From: Larix kaempferi
Lineage: Eukaryota > Streptophyta > Pinopsida > Pinales > Pinaceae
DNA length: 64,000 nt
Assembly (NCBI GenBank): GCA_027924585.1
Contig: BSBM01000370.1
Location: forward strand, 25,601,501 to 25,665,500
Reading direction: 5' to 3'
The notes beneath the pieces are model-generated. The model made no database searches. It was not told the origin of the DNA and saw only the letters and a program-made list of their open reading frames with translations. Both the position numbers and the translations under genes were made by a program. Below are positions 43,793 to 55,600 of this stretch, one piece after another. The first letter of the stretch is position 1; every line of letters starts with the position of its first letter.

Positions 43793-46700
43793 TGTTATCA
43801 CCTATTTTGTACAAATAGTTGAAACCTTATTGAGCCGCCAGTGTTGGAAAACATCAATGTTCACTTCCAGAGTATCTGGGTTTCAGATTGCAGCAGTTAG
43901 CCAATTTTGGCTAGCCGGTTTTTGTTTTTAGTCGATATGACCATGGCCCCTTGGGGGTTTGTAATAAAGTGTGCTAGTAGGATTTTGAGTGGCTCGGTTC
44001 CCCATGACTAGATTAAGCAACTAAGGTATTCTAGGGAGTTTTTTCCCTTGTCAATTATACTTTGCATATAGCCGAGCTATAATCGATGAGGTTTTCTCCC
44101 GCTTCCTCCAAGGCTGGAATGCCCGATTTTGAAAGTTTTAGCCATGGGGGGTTATTAGAGTCCAACTGATGCATATAAGCCTACTAGACACTATTAGAAT
44201 AGATTGTGGTCATGTCCTAGGTCTCTAGGACCCTCAAAAAAAAATTCAAAAAAAATTTTACCGAGTCCGTTGAATTTGGGTTTTTAATTATTTTTTAAAT
44301 TTTAATAAATTTTTCCATAGTTTAAATGGAAAATTTTCAATTTGTAATATGTCAATCATCCGGGATCCGAATTCAGTTATTGAAGGCTCCAGCCTTAAAC
44401 CAAAAATCATTCATGATCCCCAGACCAGTTTATCCTAAGTTTCAGACAATTATTTGGCCTCATAATTAATATTTTCTCAAAAAATCAAAAAATGAGAAAT
44501 ATTAATTAAAATATTCAGAAAATAATAAATTGGAGATAATTCAAATCTCTCCAAAAAAGGCCAAATTGAATAAAGTAAAAGTCAAAATGACATGGCACAG
44601 AGCACTTAAGATGATTGCAATCAACTCCAAGTCAGTTCAATTGGCAATCGAAGCACTGGAGATGACTTCTACTTAGGATTTTCGCCCCCTCCTTTAGCTT
44701 GGACGATTTTGTGATGTGGCACTTGGTTATTGGCTTGGTGATGGTTAAAATGGAGAGGGGAGGATGCCTTACCCATGTGGAGGCCAAGTCACCCTCTTTT
44801 CACCCACCAGAGCTCAGTTTAACTCAAAATCAAAGGCTTGGTTCTCTCTTTGCATGCCAAATTCGTTTTAGGGTTTTCGTAGCTTAGTTTTGCCATATAA
44901 TGAGGGCTTCTCTCCTCATTCTTCATGGACTGTTATTGTAAACTTACTCTGCAGAGATTGTAAGAGCTTATAGCTATTTGCTATATTTTGGAAATAAAGT
45001 TGGCTTTGGAGGCTTATGATGTGCATCTTGTGTTTGTGAGCAAATCTTCCATCATTGAGGTGATACTTGTCTTTGTTTTATTTATATCATTTCATGCTTG
45101 ATGATTGTTTAGCTTAGAACTCTTTCTTAAGAACAAAAAACAAATATTTGATGGTCCAAGTTATTTGTTGGTTTTAGGCTAGATTTGTTTTAAGAGTACA
45201 AACTGTAGTCGGTAATACTTGTTTGTCTTTTATTTCGATTTGGCCTAACACACTAAGCATGATTGAGTTTGTTTGTGTAAGTATTGCATGTGTGCAAGTA
45301 TCCAAAAGATAGAGTGGAGGTGAACTCGGTTGTCTCTTCCTCCTCTCCATCAGTATTTTGCCCTAACACTTGTGTTTTCAGGAAGCCTCCCAAAGACAAA
45401 ATCTTAAGATTGCACTTGAAGCTAAGAGTTTATTTATTTCCATCAACAACAAAGTTTCAAAAAACTTCTTGGTTACCTTGATTACTACAAAGTGGATCTA
45501 CTACAATCACAGGTTTTATCTATTGATTTGCTTTTCCAAGTATTGCAAATATTCTCAAAAAAAATATCATATTTCTAGACCTTGCATTATTTGGTTAAGT
45601 GGATCAAAGTTTCATACTTTGATCTACTTGTTGGGTTTAGATCTCTTATTTTCTATCTTTAAAATCTTCTTAAATCTAAGATCCTTGTTCATATTCAAGT
45701 TTGTAAATCCATTCTTGCTTTTGTTTGTTTCTCATTGTTTTATTTTTCCTTTTTTATAAATGCCAAATACCTTAAACTTTGCCCAAAATCACCCATTTTG
45801 ACCAAGTTTTGACTTTACTTTACCTTGGGAAACGTGCACTAGTTTTCTTGAAAAACGTGCATATTTTCCTACCTTTTAGTTTGTTGGTTTTTTGTGTTTT
45901 CCTTCATTTTTTCAATTCTGGAAATTCTTTTAAAATCATAAAATTTTCAAAAAATTCCAAAAAATTAATTTTTCAATTTTTTGTACTTTTTCTCGAAAAA
46001 CGTGCAAATTTAAGCTTGCTATTTTTTGCTGATTTTTTGACATTTTCTGCTAATTTCTAATTCTGGAAATTAGCCTAAAAATCAGAAAATCTTTCGAAAA
46101 TTTTTGAAATTTTTTATTTTTTAATTTTTTTATCATTTTCTCGAAAAACGTGCACCTTTGTACTTGCTGATTTTTTACTGATTTTCTGCAATTTTCTGAT
46201 ATTTTCCAGATTCTGAAATAATTCTAAAATGTTAAAAAATCTGTAATTTCCATCTCTCAAAAAATCTCGAGTCGTTTCGTCAAAAAACGTGCGTTTTACG
46301 TCAAAATCGATGAGCTTGCCTTGTCTTTTCCAAGGTCTGATTTTTGGTCTCATTTTACTGTTTTGGGCTTCATTTTCATTTCATAAGGCACTTGTCTTCT
46401 CATTCACTTAATCATGTCGAATCACAAGTTAAAGTTTGGTTTCCTAACATTCATACTAGTCATTGTTTAGAGCTCTTATCCACAGGTGAACCAAAAGCAA
46501 ACCAAGCAAGAAATAGCAAGTAAGGCTAAGATCCCAAAGACAAGGATCCAAAACCAAAAAGAAGCCATTATCCTTCGTACAAACTCATAAGAGTTTCTTT
46601 TTCACTTTTACTCAAGTTTTTTCTTTAAAGACCTTGCAAAGGTTAAATTCCCAAGGCATTTGTAAGGTTTAATAAAAAGGCTAAGTGGAGGAGTCCTCCA

Positions 46701-48232
46701 CTTTTTGGGTTCTTTTTTCTCCATTTGGGGAAGAGTGTTGTGCTTTGTTAATTTAGATGTCTCTTGTTTCATGCTTTAGATTAAACTTTTTTATTTTCAT
46801 TATACTCCATTTCCAAGTCTTGACTTGAGAAAGCAAACTTTGGGATTGCATCCCAAAGGCCACATAGCTTTGTGGTAGCTTCTCGTTCCCCATTAGCCTC
46901 CTTGCTGAAGTTTCAGCTAGTTGGAAAGTCTCAAGGACTAGTGGTTCTAGTGATCAACCTTGTTCAGAGGTAGATCCCACTTTTAGATTAATATTGTTTG
47001 GTAGAACATTAAATTTGTTTTCAATTTGTTCCAAGCATCTTGTTACATCTTATTATCATCATTTCATTTTCAGTTATTTAAGCTTCATATTTGTTCTTCA
47101 AGTTACAACTGCTTTAAATTTATAAAAAGAACTAAAGTCTCTTGAACTTGGCCAAATCCAAGTCAAGAGCACTCTCTGTCGAAGAGCATTTAGTTGTTGC
47201 ATTTCCCTTGCATTAGGCATTTAGATTAATTAAAGTCTCTTGAACTTTGGTCTTAAGACTAAGTCAAGAGCGCTCTCTATCGGAAAGTTGAACTGTGCTC
47301 TAATAATAAAATATTCCAACTCACACCCCTTCATAATTAATTTATCTTGGTCAATTATCCAACACCCGTATGCTCTGCCAACCTGAAAGGGTTGGGCTAG
47401 TACTCAAAAAGGTGTTGGATTTGCCAATCTCACAAGTGATAATTTAATAAAACTTTACCCCAACCAACGAACCAGCGTTGCCCTTCGAAAAATACTGAGG
47501 TTGTTTCCTGAAACAAGTGGTGCCGAAATCCCGTTGTCAGACTCAAGGGTGGTCAAGCCAATTGAACACTTACCCTCTTGAAATCTAGGTGGCTTCGACC
47601 TATCATCTAAGAGGTTACCAATACTATTTCCGGTCTCTTGATTACCTTGTGTTCTTAGCCTAATAACCAAAACCATTAAAACTTACAATTTACAAAGATA
47701 ATTTGCATAACGATCTCACGAACGGCTACTATCAAGACTTACTTTTCAGCATCCCCCAACACTATACATACTTTTGACTCCATAAGGCACTGGTCTAATT
47801 GTTGTATTTTTTATATATCTATATTGTCGGGCCATTTGTCCTTTTTGAAATCATTTATCTGTGGATGCTATCTCATTTTTCAAGTCTTTGATATACTGTT
47901 GATCTTGTACTCTTATAACGCAACGTCGATTGCTTATTATCTTGTGCTCATTACTGTAATTGTGGTCATCATCAATAAAAAAAAACTCCTAAAAAACACC
48001 CATCCGCATCACCATACACTTAAAATTTTAAAACATATAAGAGCCTTAGTGAAACTCTTTGTAAGGACTACCCCCCTTGGCTTCGTTAGGAGTTAGCCTA
48101 AACGGAAGAGCTAGGATTCAGGTGACAGTACCTAGCTCATTGCTTGCCCCCAAGGCCACACTTCTCTCACTTATAGTGAAGAGACAGCTTTTGAAAGATT
48201 TCTGCTGCTGATGTGCAATTTGGCAGACAACA
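43793..48232 (+). mobile_element. Giant solo LTR, copy B (4440 bp), in gypsy pol
   Basis: It starts TGTTATCACCTATTTTGTAC and ends GGCAGACAACA. A perfect 5-bp duplication, aaaca, lies at 43788-43792 and 48233-48237. TATAATG is at 44896-44902 and AATAAA at 44993-44998. It is colinear with copy A (9623-14211), with homologous promoter, polyA, twin hairpins and end block (GGCTTCGTTAGGAGTT, AGACAGCTTT). It interrupts a gypsy pol tail that continues on the far side. No internal domain and no second LTR. The T-rich, CTCGAAAAACGTGC-repeating stretch at 45830-46290 is part of the LTR; frames there are not genes. Confidence 0.85.
45830..46300 (+). repeat. Interspersed AAAAACGTGCA motif in giant LTR copy B
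   Basis: The word (G/C)AAAAACGTGC(A/G) or GGGAAACGTGCA occurs five times (about 45828, 45853, 45995, 46144 and 46285) within T-rich sequence, four of them preceded by TTTCTCG, TTTTCTTG or GTCA. The corresponding part of copy A is T-rich but lacks the array, so this may be a local expansion. Confidence 0.6.
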
Positions 48233-48237
48233 AAACA

Positions 48238-48560
48238 AAGTCTTGGTTTATCTTCAAAAAGAAAGCTTCAAAACAAGAAGCTCAAGTCATTTAAATAAGG
48301 GTCATATGCCATAATCAAGAAAATTAGAGAGAACATATTCAATTTGGATTTATAACCATGCATACAAATTCTAGCATTCAACACACATCACCTAGATTTA
48401 ACCATCAATGTTAAAAAGGAGATGAAGAGTATGTCAAGTTGCTTTCTAAAGAGTTTACCATTGATGTTGGAGCAACATCAAATGAGGTATGATCCTAGAG
48501 AAGTTCAAAGACCAAATCCAAGGCAATTTAAGTTGCACTACAAAGAAGTTTAAACATATA
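48238..48560 (+). pseudogene. Ty3/gypsy pol tail, after the giant LTR
   Basis: It reads LVYLQKESFKTRSS, then SYAIIKKIRENIFNLDL and a long run to QMRYDPREVQRPNPR. This fits the region after integrase in gypsy pol (V-W-L-x-L-x-K-E-R, then R-Y-G-P-Y-x-I-x-K-K-I-x-E-N-A-F-x-L-D-L-P). It continues the frame interrupted at 43792. Below about 48560 no similarity is seen. Confidence 0.65.
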
Positions 48561-49615
48561 TATATGGACACACAAAATTGGTTGTTGTGCCAAAGATGTA
48601 GAATAACAATAAGAGCCATTGCAATGATTAACCCTTAGCATGGATTATTGTCAAAAACAATGTTGTGTCATTGATGTGCTAAAAGTCAATCACATAAGCT
48701 AGCATTGCAAACCAATTGCACAAAAAGGAATATTTAGGCACACTAACATTTTGTCAAACAATCTAACACACTAACCTCATACAAACAATCTTTGAATTTA
48801 TATAAATATATTGTAACATAAAGAATATGAACATAGCGAAAATGAAATGTCACATCTTCCTTTAGCTAATTATTTATACCTCTTCATAACATTGTAAAGG
48901 GGTTGATTCACAAGTTATTTAAATTGCTTGGTTGTAGAAACTTCACATTGGTATATTTCTTGTTTTACATTTATTCCATTAATGAAAATTCAAAGTTGGT
49001 TTGTTGCCAAATTTGGTGCCCGTGTTTTTGTGATGTATGTTTAATTTTGTCTAAGTTGCTAAGTTGTTCAATAATGCCATAATCATATGAATGTGTATAG
49101 CGAATTGAACTATATATGGATTGTGTTGTGATTGCACTTATTTCACAAGCATACTCCCCATTGGATCATTTTATTTCACCTAACACCACAACTACCTTGA
49201 ACAACAAATGTAAATACCTCACCTAACTCTTCATGAAATATTCTTGACCTACCAATTTTTACAACAATTCTTCACTCGAGTTTGCTTCTTGTGTGTGTAT
49301 GTGTTTTCATTTATTATTCTACTTATGCACAAATCAACAAAATTGGACATTTTTAATCAAATGATTGCTTGAGCCTTATAATTAACACACATGACAAAAT
49401 AACTCTCAAAACATAGAATCATTGTATGTATCCCTTGCATCGATGAGTATTTAAAATTGGTAATCCATGGGTTGAACAATCTCAACAATAACGACAATGT
49501 CACCCTCTCGTTAGATTATATTGTGCATACTCTTCAAGGGACATCATATAAAATTTAAACAAAAATAATATCGATATTTATTGTCATTGTGCATTTGACA
49601 CAAAACCAAATCAAA
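48561..49615. other. Non-coding stretch
   Basis: AT-rich intronic DNA with no supported gene or transposon boundary. Confidence 0.35.
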
Positions 49616-49623
49616 GAAAAAAC

Positions 49624-49696
49624 CTAAGTTGCCAAGAAACGTGGGTGCGGGTGCGGGGACGCCACTTTTTGAAATAGGATACTTAGGTTCGTCAAG

Positions 49697-49744
<48 letters not shown>

Positions 49745-50422
49745 TAGTTGTAAGAAAACAATAAAATTAAAAGTTAAAAAAATCACATGCATATTTCTTA
49801 ATAATTCAATGATTCATCATTCATTCAACATTCACATTGGAACATAAAATTTCATATCAAGTGGAAGTTATATTATGATTCCATTGTCATACTACATTCA
49901 AAATTTGCCTAATGGGCCAATGGCATTTCTAGACATGAAATAGAAAATACAGAATTCAAAAAACACTCAACAGTGATTTCATTCAATGATTCTCCTTGTT
50001 GTAACAGTGTAACCTTGTCGCTATATTCAAAGTGGAAAGCCCTTCACAATTTAACCAAACACTATCGCCATGGAAAGCCCTTCACCAAATGCTATCGCTG
50101 CTGAATGAAATGATTATGAAATGTTTGAATGGCAAATTTTGATGTTTGAAGAGTTTGGGGATCGTAATTTTAGGTTTGGGAGGGGGCCACCTTCCCCCCT
50201 TCCTTTTATTTATTTCACTGCTTAAAAAATTAGGGTACGTTGTCCCCTCTCAGCCAAATGAACCCATTTTGTTCAAGCTGGCGTCTTGGGTTCTTCAGTC
50301 AAGAACCCGGTTCGTATGGGTTCACCAACCAAGAACCCGAACCCGAATCGGAGACGTGGGTTCGTGAACCCGGTGCGGGGACGTGAACCCTACCCCTGGG
50401 TACGCGAACCCATGCAACTAAG
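49624..50422. mobile_element. hAT-type MITE, CTAAGTTGC family, 799 bp
   Basis: A perfect 8-bp duplication, gaaaaaac, lies at 49616-49623 and 50423-50430. The left end is CTAAGTTGCCAAGAAACG; the right end read inward is CTTAGTTGCATGGGTTCG. The right 130 bp repeat GAACCC, GGGTTC and GGGGACG words. A perfect (TA)21 tract is at 49701-49742. There is no transposase. The ends resemble the CTAAGT family at 35130 and 22952 in the first bases only. Confidence 0.8.
49701..49742. repeat. (TA)21 microsatellite
   Basis: An uninterrupted run of TA dinucleotides inside the MITE at 49624-50422. Confidence 0.95.
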
Positions 50423-50430
50423 GAAAAAAC

Positions 50431-51125
50431 ATTGGCACACATGTGACATTACTAAAAGATCAATGGCAAGGATCAACACACAACAAAAGGAATTGTCAAC
50501 TACCATAGACAACCATAGCCATAAATTTATTTTAAGCATCAAAACTCCATTATACAACCAAAAAGCATGGACAGTCATATATCACCATTCATTTTCAAGA
50601 GAAGTCAAGACTATGCACACAACATTGCACCCTGACACAATTAATGTAGCAAAAAAAGCTCTCTTGGGAATCATTGGCATTTAATTTAATTGATCATACA
50701 TGAGATCATTTCAATCAACACATAGCCAGTCAACTTAGTTTAGCACAAACCATTTGTGCCCTTTTTTGTTTGGTTTTTAGTTGGCTTTGTCTTATCACAA
50801 TGAGGCCAAAATACCAAGATTTAGCATTACAAAGAAACAATTACCACCATGCAATTTGGTTACCTTCAACTAAGCAGTCGCAACTGGGAGCATCTATTTC
50901 GCCAAAGTCACCCCATATTCACACATGGTCCCCATCATTGTTATGTATATTGGCATGCATCCACAAGTGCAAGCACAGGCACTAGCATGTCACTTGGTGA
51001 GACATTAACCTTGGCAAGAGCTATATTAACTACTCGCTTTCACCATTGTTAACAACCATTGATGCTCTTATGACATACATGCATTTTCTATTATGCGTTA
51101 TTTTTGTTCACAACAATGGATGGTC
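50431..51125. other. Non-coding stretch
   Basis: Intronic DNA with no supported gene. The frames at 50286-50684 and 50770-51052 have no recognisable domain. Confidence 0.35.
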
Positions 51126-51291
51126 AATTCATGATGCGCAACAAAATTCTTGTATCTCTTTGAGTTGAATTTTTTTGGGCTCCAAGAAACCGATCTAGGC
51201 GCAGCAACCAGAGCACCCAAAACGCGAGCAGGAAAACTCGCCCGTCTTCAGCATGTAGAAGAGTGAGAGTTTTAGCGCTAAGCAAATCGAA

Positions 51292-52605
51292 ATGAACGTT
51301 GGAGGGGGCCCTGAGGCCCTCCCTTCCCTGGAAGATCTAGAGGCATTCAAGAAATTGGTGGAAACCTGTGGAAAACATCCTTCGACTGAGCAACAACAGA
51401 AGTTTGTAAAACATCTGGCAAGCATCCACACAGTTGCTCTGCCATCTGAAGATCCGTGCAGATCGGCTCTGAATCTTGCAGAGAGAGGTCTCATAGGGCA
51501 ATTTACTGGCCTCTGGCCTTCACCAAAAACAGTAGACAGCTGGGTCCAACAAAACTGGCGACCACTGGTGCAGGACGGGATCAGCAGCCATCTAGTGGGT
51601 AAGGGATTCTTTGTGTTTGTTTTTACCAATGTAAATGACAGGAACCTAATTTTTAGGAACGGGCCCTATTTCATGGGGCCCCAGGGGTTATATTTGAATA
51701 AATGGACACCGGACTTTGATCCGACATAAGACATGCCCTCGGCTATCCCAGTCTGGGTCCGATTGCACCATCTACCACTCCACTGCTGGAACATCAAATC
51801 TCTGGAAGCTATAGGCAACAAACTTGGGAAATATATTGATCGCGCAGACAGGAAGGATCAGTACACCTGCGCCAGAATTTGTGTGGAGGTGGACTTGGAG
51901 ATAGGTCTCCCTGAAGCCATCAAACTCACGGGAGCGGATTGAATGTACATTCAAGAGTTAGACTATGAGCAATTACCCTTTAAATGCCGATATTGCCATG
52001 GGTACGGGCATTTTGCCAGGAATTGTAAAAAAAGGGGAGAGGAGGAGGAAGAGATCGCTAAGGGCAACCAATGGATACCAGCTCATAAACCAAACACAGC
52101 AAAACAAACTAATAGAGCAAAAGGTAAAGGAAAGAGTTCGGGGAATGAAGCCCCATCTTCTGGCCAGATTCAATGGGAAGGGAGTTCTGGTCCATCAAGA
52201 ATGGAAACATCTATAAATCCATTTGAAAATCTCTGAATACTAGAAGAATCTCCAGCAATAGTTGAAGAAGAGGTAGAACAGCAGCCTAATGCAATGTTGG
52301 AAGACAAAATTCAGGAAGAAACCGTTTCTTTACAGGAGGATTCACCTATCAGAGCTTCGAGTCCACTCTCCTATGCTGAAATGACAAGAAAGAAGTCCCC
52401 GATAACATCAGGCTCTTCAGAAGATGAGACCTTCGAGAGGACAGTAAAAAGAGTTGGGAGGAAATCACATAAAGAGACAAGGGCTGAAGAAGCCGAAAGA
52501 CAAAAAATGAAAGGTAGTCAGTCAACAATCGAGATGTCCATCAACAGAAATACCAGAAACAGGCCTCCCAAGGGAGGAGCAGCTCCATCATCAGCCAGCA
52601 AATAA
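51292..52605 (+). pseudogene. LINE ORF1 protein (DUF4283-like with CCHC knuckle), copy 2
   Basis: It starts MNVGGGPEALPSLEDLEAF. The binding domain has LAERGLIGQFTGLWPSPKTV and GPYFMGPQGLYLNKWTPDF, then IPVWVRLHHLPLHCW. The CCHC knuckle (FKCRYCHGYGHFARNCKKR) is at about 51985-52040, followed by a charged tail rich in E, K and S that ends KGGAAPSSASK. Three stops break it: TAA at 51727, TGA at 51940 (copy 1 has Trp there) and TGA at 52234. No frameshift is needed up to 52236; the tail frame 52294-52605 continues in the same phase. Stop and ORF2 start overlap as TAATG at 52603-52607. Confidence 0.8.
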
Positions 52606-55600
52606 TGCGATTAGTCTCTTGGAATTGCAAAGGCTTGGGGAATCCTGTAAAAGTTGAAGCAGTCAAAAATCTGGTAAAATCGGAGTTTCCTGAAATCCTC
52701 ATGCTCCAAGAGACTAAAATTGAAGGGGACGCTCTCCTTCTGCTCAGTAAATTGAAATGGAAAAAAAATGCAAGGAAGGCGGTTAGTGCTAGGGATTCCT
52801 CCGACGGCCTGGCTACCCTATGGGATGAGGATAAATTCCATCTTGAAAGTTCTATAGATACTCAGCATTGGATTTATACTGAACTCAGGCATAAGGTAAA
52901 TAAGATTACCTTAGCTCTTGTCAATTTATATGTTCCTGTTTATTATGCTGCAAAACGAGAATGTTGGGAAACTCTGTCTGAATTTCTTGAGGCTAGCTCT
53001 CCTAAGAATTTAATTCTTGCTGGAGATTTTAACTTGGTGTTTGAGTCTAAGGAGAAGCGAGGTGGAGTCGTCAATAGAGACCCGATGCTTCCTGTAGTGG
53101 AAGAATTAATACAGCAGTGGGATTTAATTGACTTTAAACCTAAAAAAGGATTGTATACCTGAACAAATAATCGAGTAGGGAACTTTCATATTTCTGCTCG
53201 ATTAGACAGATTTTTACTCCAAAGTTCCTTTCTTCTTGAAAATAAGATCATCTCCTCGTCCATTCTGCAAAAATTGACATCAGACCATAAGCCCATTTTA
53301 CTGCAGTTCGAGGAGATCGAGAGACTCGAGAGACTTGGGCCCATTCCCTTCCGATTTAACCCTCTTTGGGCAGAAAGAGAAGGATTTATGGATACGGTCA
53401 TCAATGCCTGGAATACCCCAGTAAATGGGTCGCCAAGTTATGTCTAGGAACAAAAAGTGAAGGCTACGAAGGTGGCCTTGAAGACTTGGATAAAAAAACC
53501 TTCTATCTCACCCACTACTAGTAGAAAGCAGGCTATCAACCAGCTGATCGATATGCAAGTGGCTCTAGAAACTAAAGATATCACCCCCACTGAAATTCAG
53601 AAAGAACAAGAGGCCCAGCTTAAAACTTTTCGATCCTACAGGCATGAGGAAGAGCACTGGAGGCTTAAGTCTAGAAGTCTATGGCTAAAATCGAGAGACA
53701 GAAATACTCCATTCTTTCATAAACGGTTTAAAGCCCGCCTCTCTCGCAACCACATGGATGAAATCACAGCTCCTGATGGGAAAGTTCACAAAGACATGGC
53801 TCACTTAAAAGAGGCTGCATCAACTCATTTTCAGAAGCTCTTTATGGAAGAAGGAAACAATTCAGAGGAGGAATTCCCCAAATTCCTCACTAACATCCCG
53901 AAATTGATAGGGGTGCAGGATAATGAAAAAGCCTTGTGAAGCCCTTTACCGAAACTGAAATTAGCAATGTTGTTTGGGCAATGGAGCTAGACAAAGCCTC
54001 GGGGCCCGATGGCTTTCCCATTCACTTTTACAAAATTTGTTGAGATATTATCAAGATGGACTTAGTCCGGATGGCCAGGGGCTTCCTCCAAAAAGCCAAG
54101 GTTGGTGGCAGCATCAATTCTACTTTTCTGGCTTTAATCCCTAAGGAATCAAATCCTGGTACCTTTGACAGGTTTAGGCCAATCTCGCTGTGCAATGCTT
54201 CCTATAAAATTCTATCAAAGCTCATAGCCAATAGAATCAAACCCCTGCTGGGCATTCTTATCTCTTCCAGTCAAGGTGGTTTTGTGAAAGGCGGGCACAT
54301 CCTGGATAATGTGACCCTTGTGCAGGAAACCATCCATTCAAGCCACCAACGAAAGGAACAAGGAATGATCATAAAGCTTGACATGGCAAATGCCTTCGAC
54401 TGAGTAAGACATTCCTTTTTGTTCCAAGTCCTTCTTTCTTTTGGCTTTAGCATTAAATTTGTAAGGCTAATCAAAGCATGTATAGGCAGGCCCTGGATAG
54501 CACCTTTAGTGAATGGTAGGCCAGCCTCTTATTTTCAAGGCACTCGGGGTATAAGGTAGGGCTGCCCATTGTCCCCTTTCTTATATATTTTGATGGCAGA
54601 CTCCCTTAGTCGTAAGTTGACCGCAAAAAAGGCAACAGGAACAACTCCGGGGATTTGTGTGAGAAAAGATCTCGAATCCACTAACCATGCCTTCTTTGCT
54701 GATGACTCACTCCTGCTAGGAGGTGCCTCAGTAAAAATAGCAAGGGTATTCAAAGATGTAATGCAAACTTTCTGCAGAGTCTCGGGAGCTTTGGTCAACC
54801 AGAAAAAATGTGCGGTGTATGGTTGGAATGTTCCTCATTCTACCATCCAGAGGATTGCCCATTTCTTAGGCTATGCACGTTGTGCAGACTGGGATTCTTT
54901 TAAGTACCTGGGACTGCCCCTCACCCTGGGCATCACTAAGGCAGCGCACTGGATTGAGGTCATAAGCAAAATCAAAGCTAAAATGGCAACCTGGAAAGGA
55001 CAATGGCTCACCACAGCTGGAAAATTAACCCTTATTAAAGCAGTCCTCTCTTCTCTGCATATTTATCAGGCTTATTTTCTGTTAGCCCCCAAGGCAATCA
55101 CTGAGCAGGTAGCAAAATTAATTCGTTCCTTCCTGTGGCAAGGTGGAAAGGGAAACAATAAAAAATTCCATTTGGTGAGTTGGGAAATTGTGAAAAAGCC
55201 TCTTTCTAAAGGAGGGCTCTAGGTTAGAGACCCTGGTCTAGCCAATTTGGCTCTAGGTGGCAAGATCTTGTGGAAGATATTTTCCAATTCCAACCATCCG
55301 GCCAGTCAAGTAATAATTAAAAAATATTTGCATGGTGTTTCAGTGAAAAGCATGGATGAAGGGTGTGCCACTAAAGGCACCACGATGTGGAAACTCTGTG
55401 GTAGAAGTTGGGAATTCTTCAAAAATCATCTATACCGGATACCTGGCAATGGAAAAAAGACGTGGTTATGGGAAGACAAGATAATGGGCCGTCCTCCTCT
55501 CAGGAACAATGCTGAAATTCAAGACCTCCGATGCTGGCTCACCCAACGTGGCATTTTGAAAATTGCAGATATATCTCAATGGGATCAGAATGGAAACTGG

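Noticed and set aside
45370-46060. T-rich plus-strand frames resembling membrane proteins
   Set aside because: Phe- and Leu-rich translation of poly-T DNA in the giant LTR; not kept in copy A.
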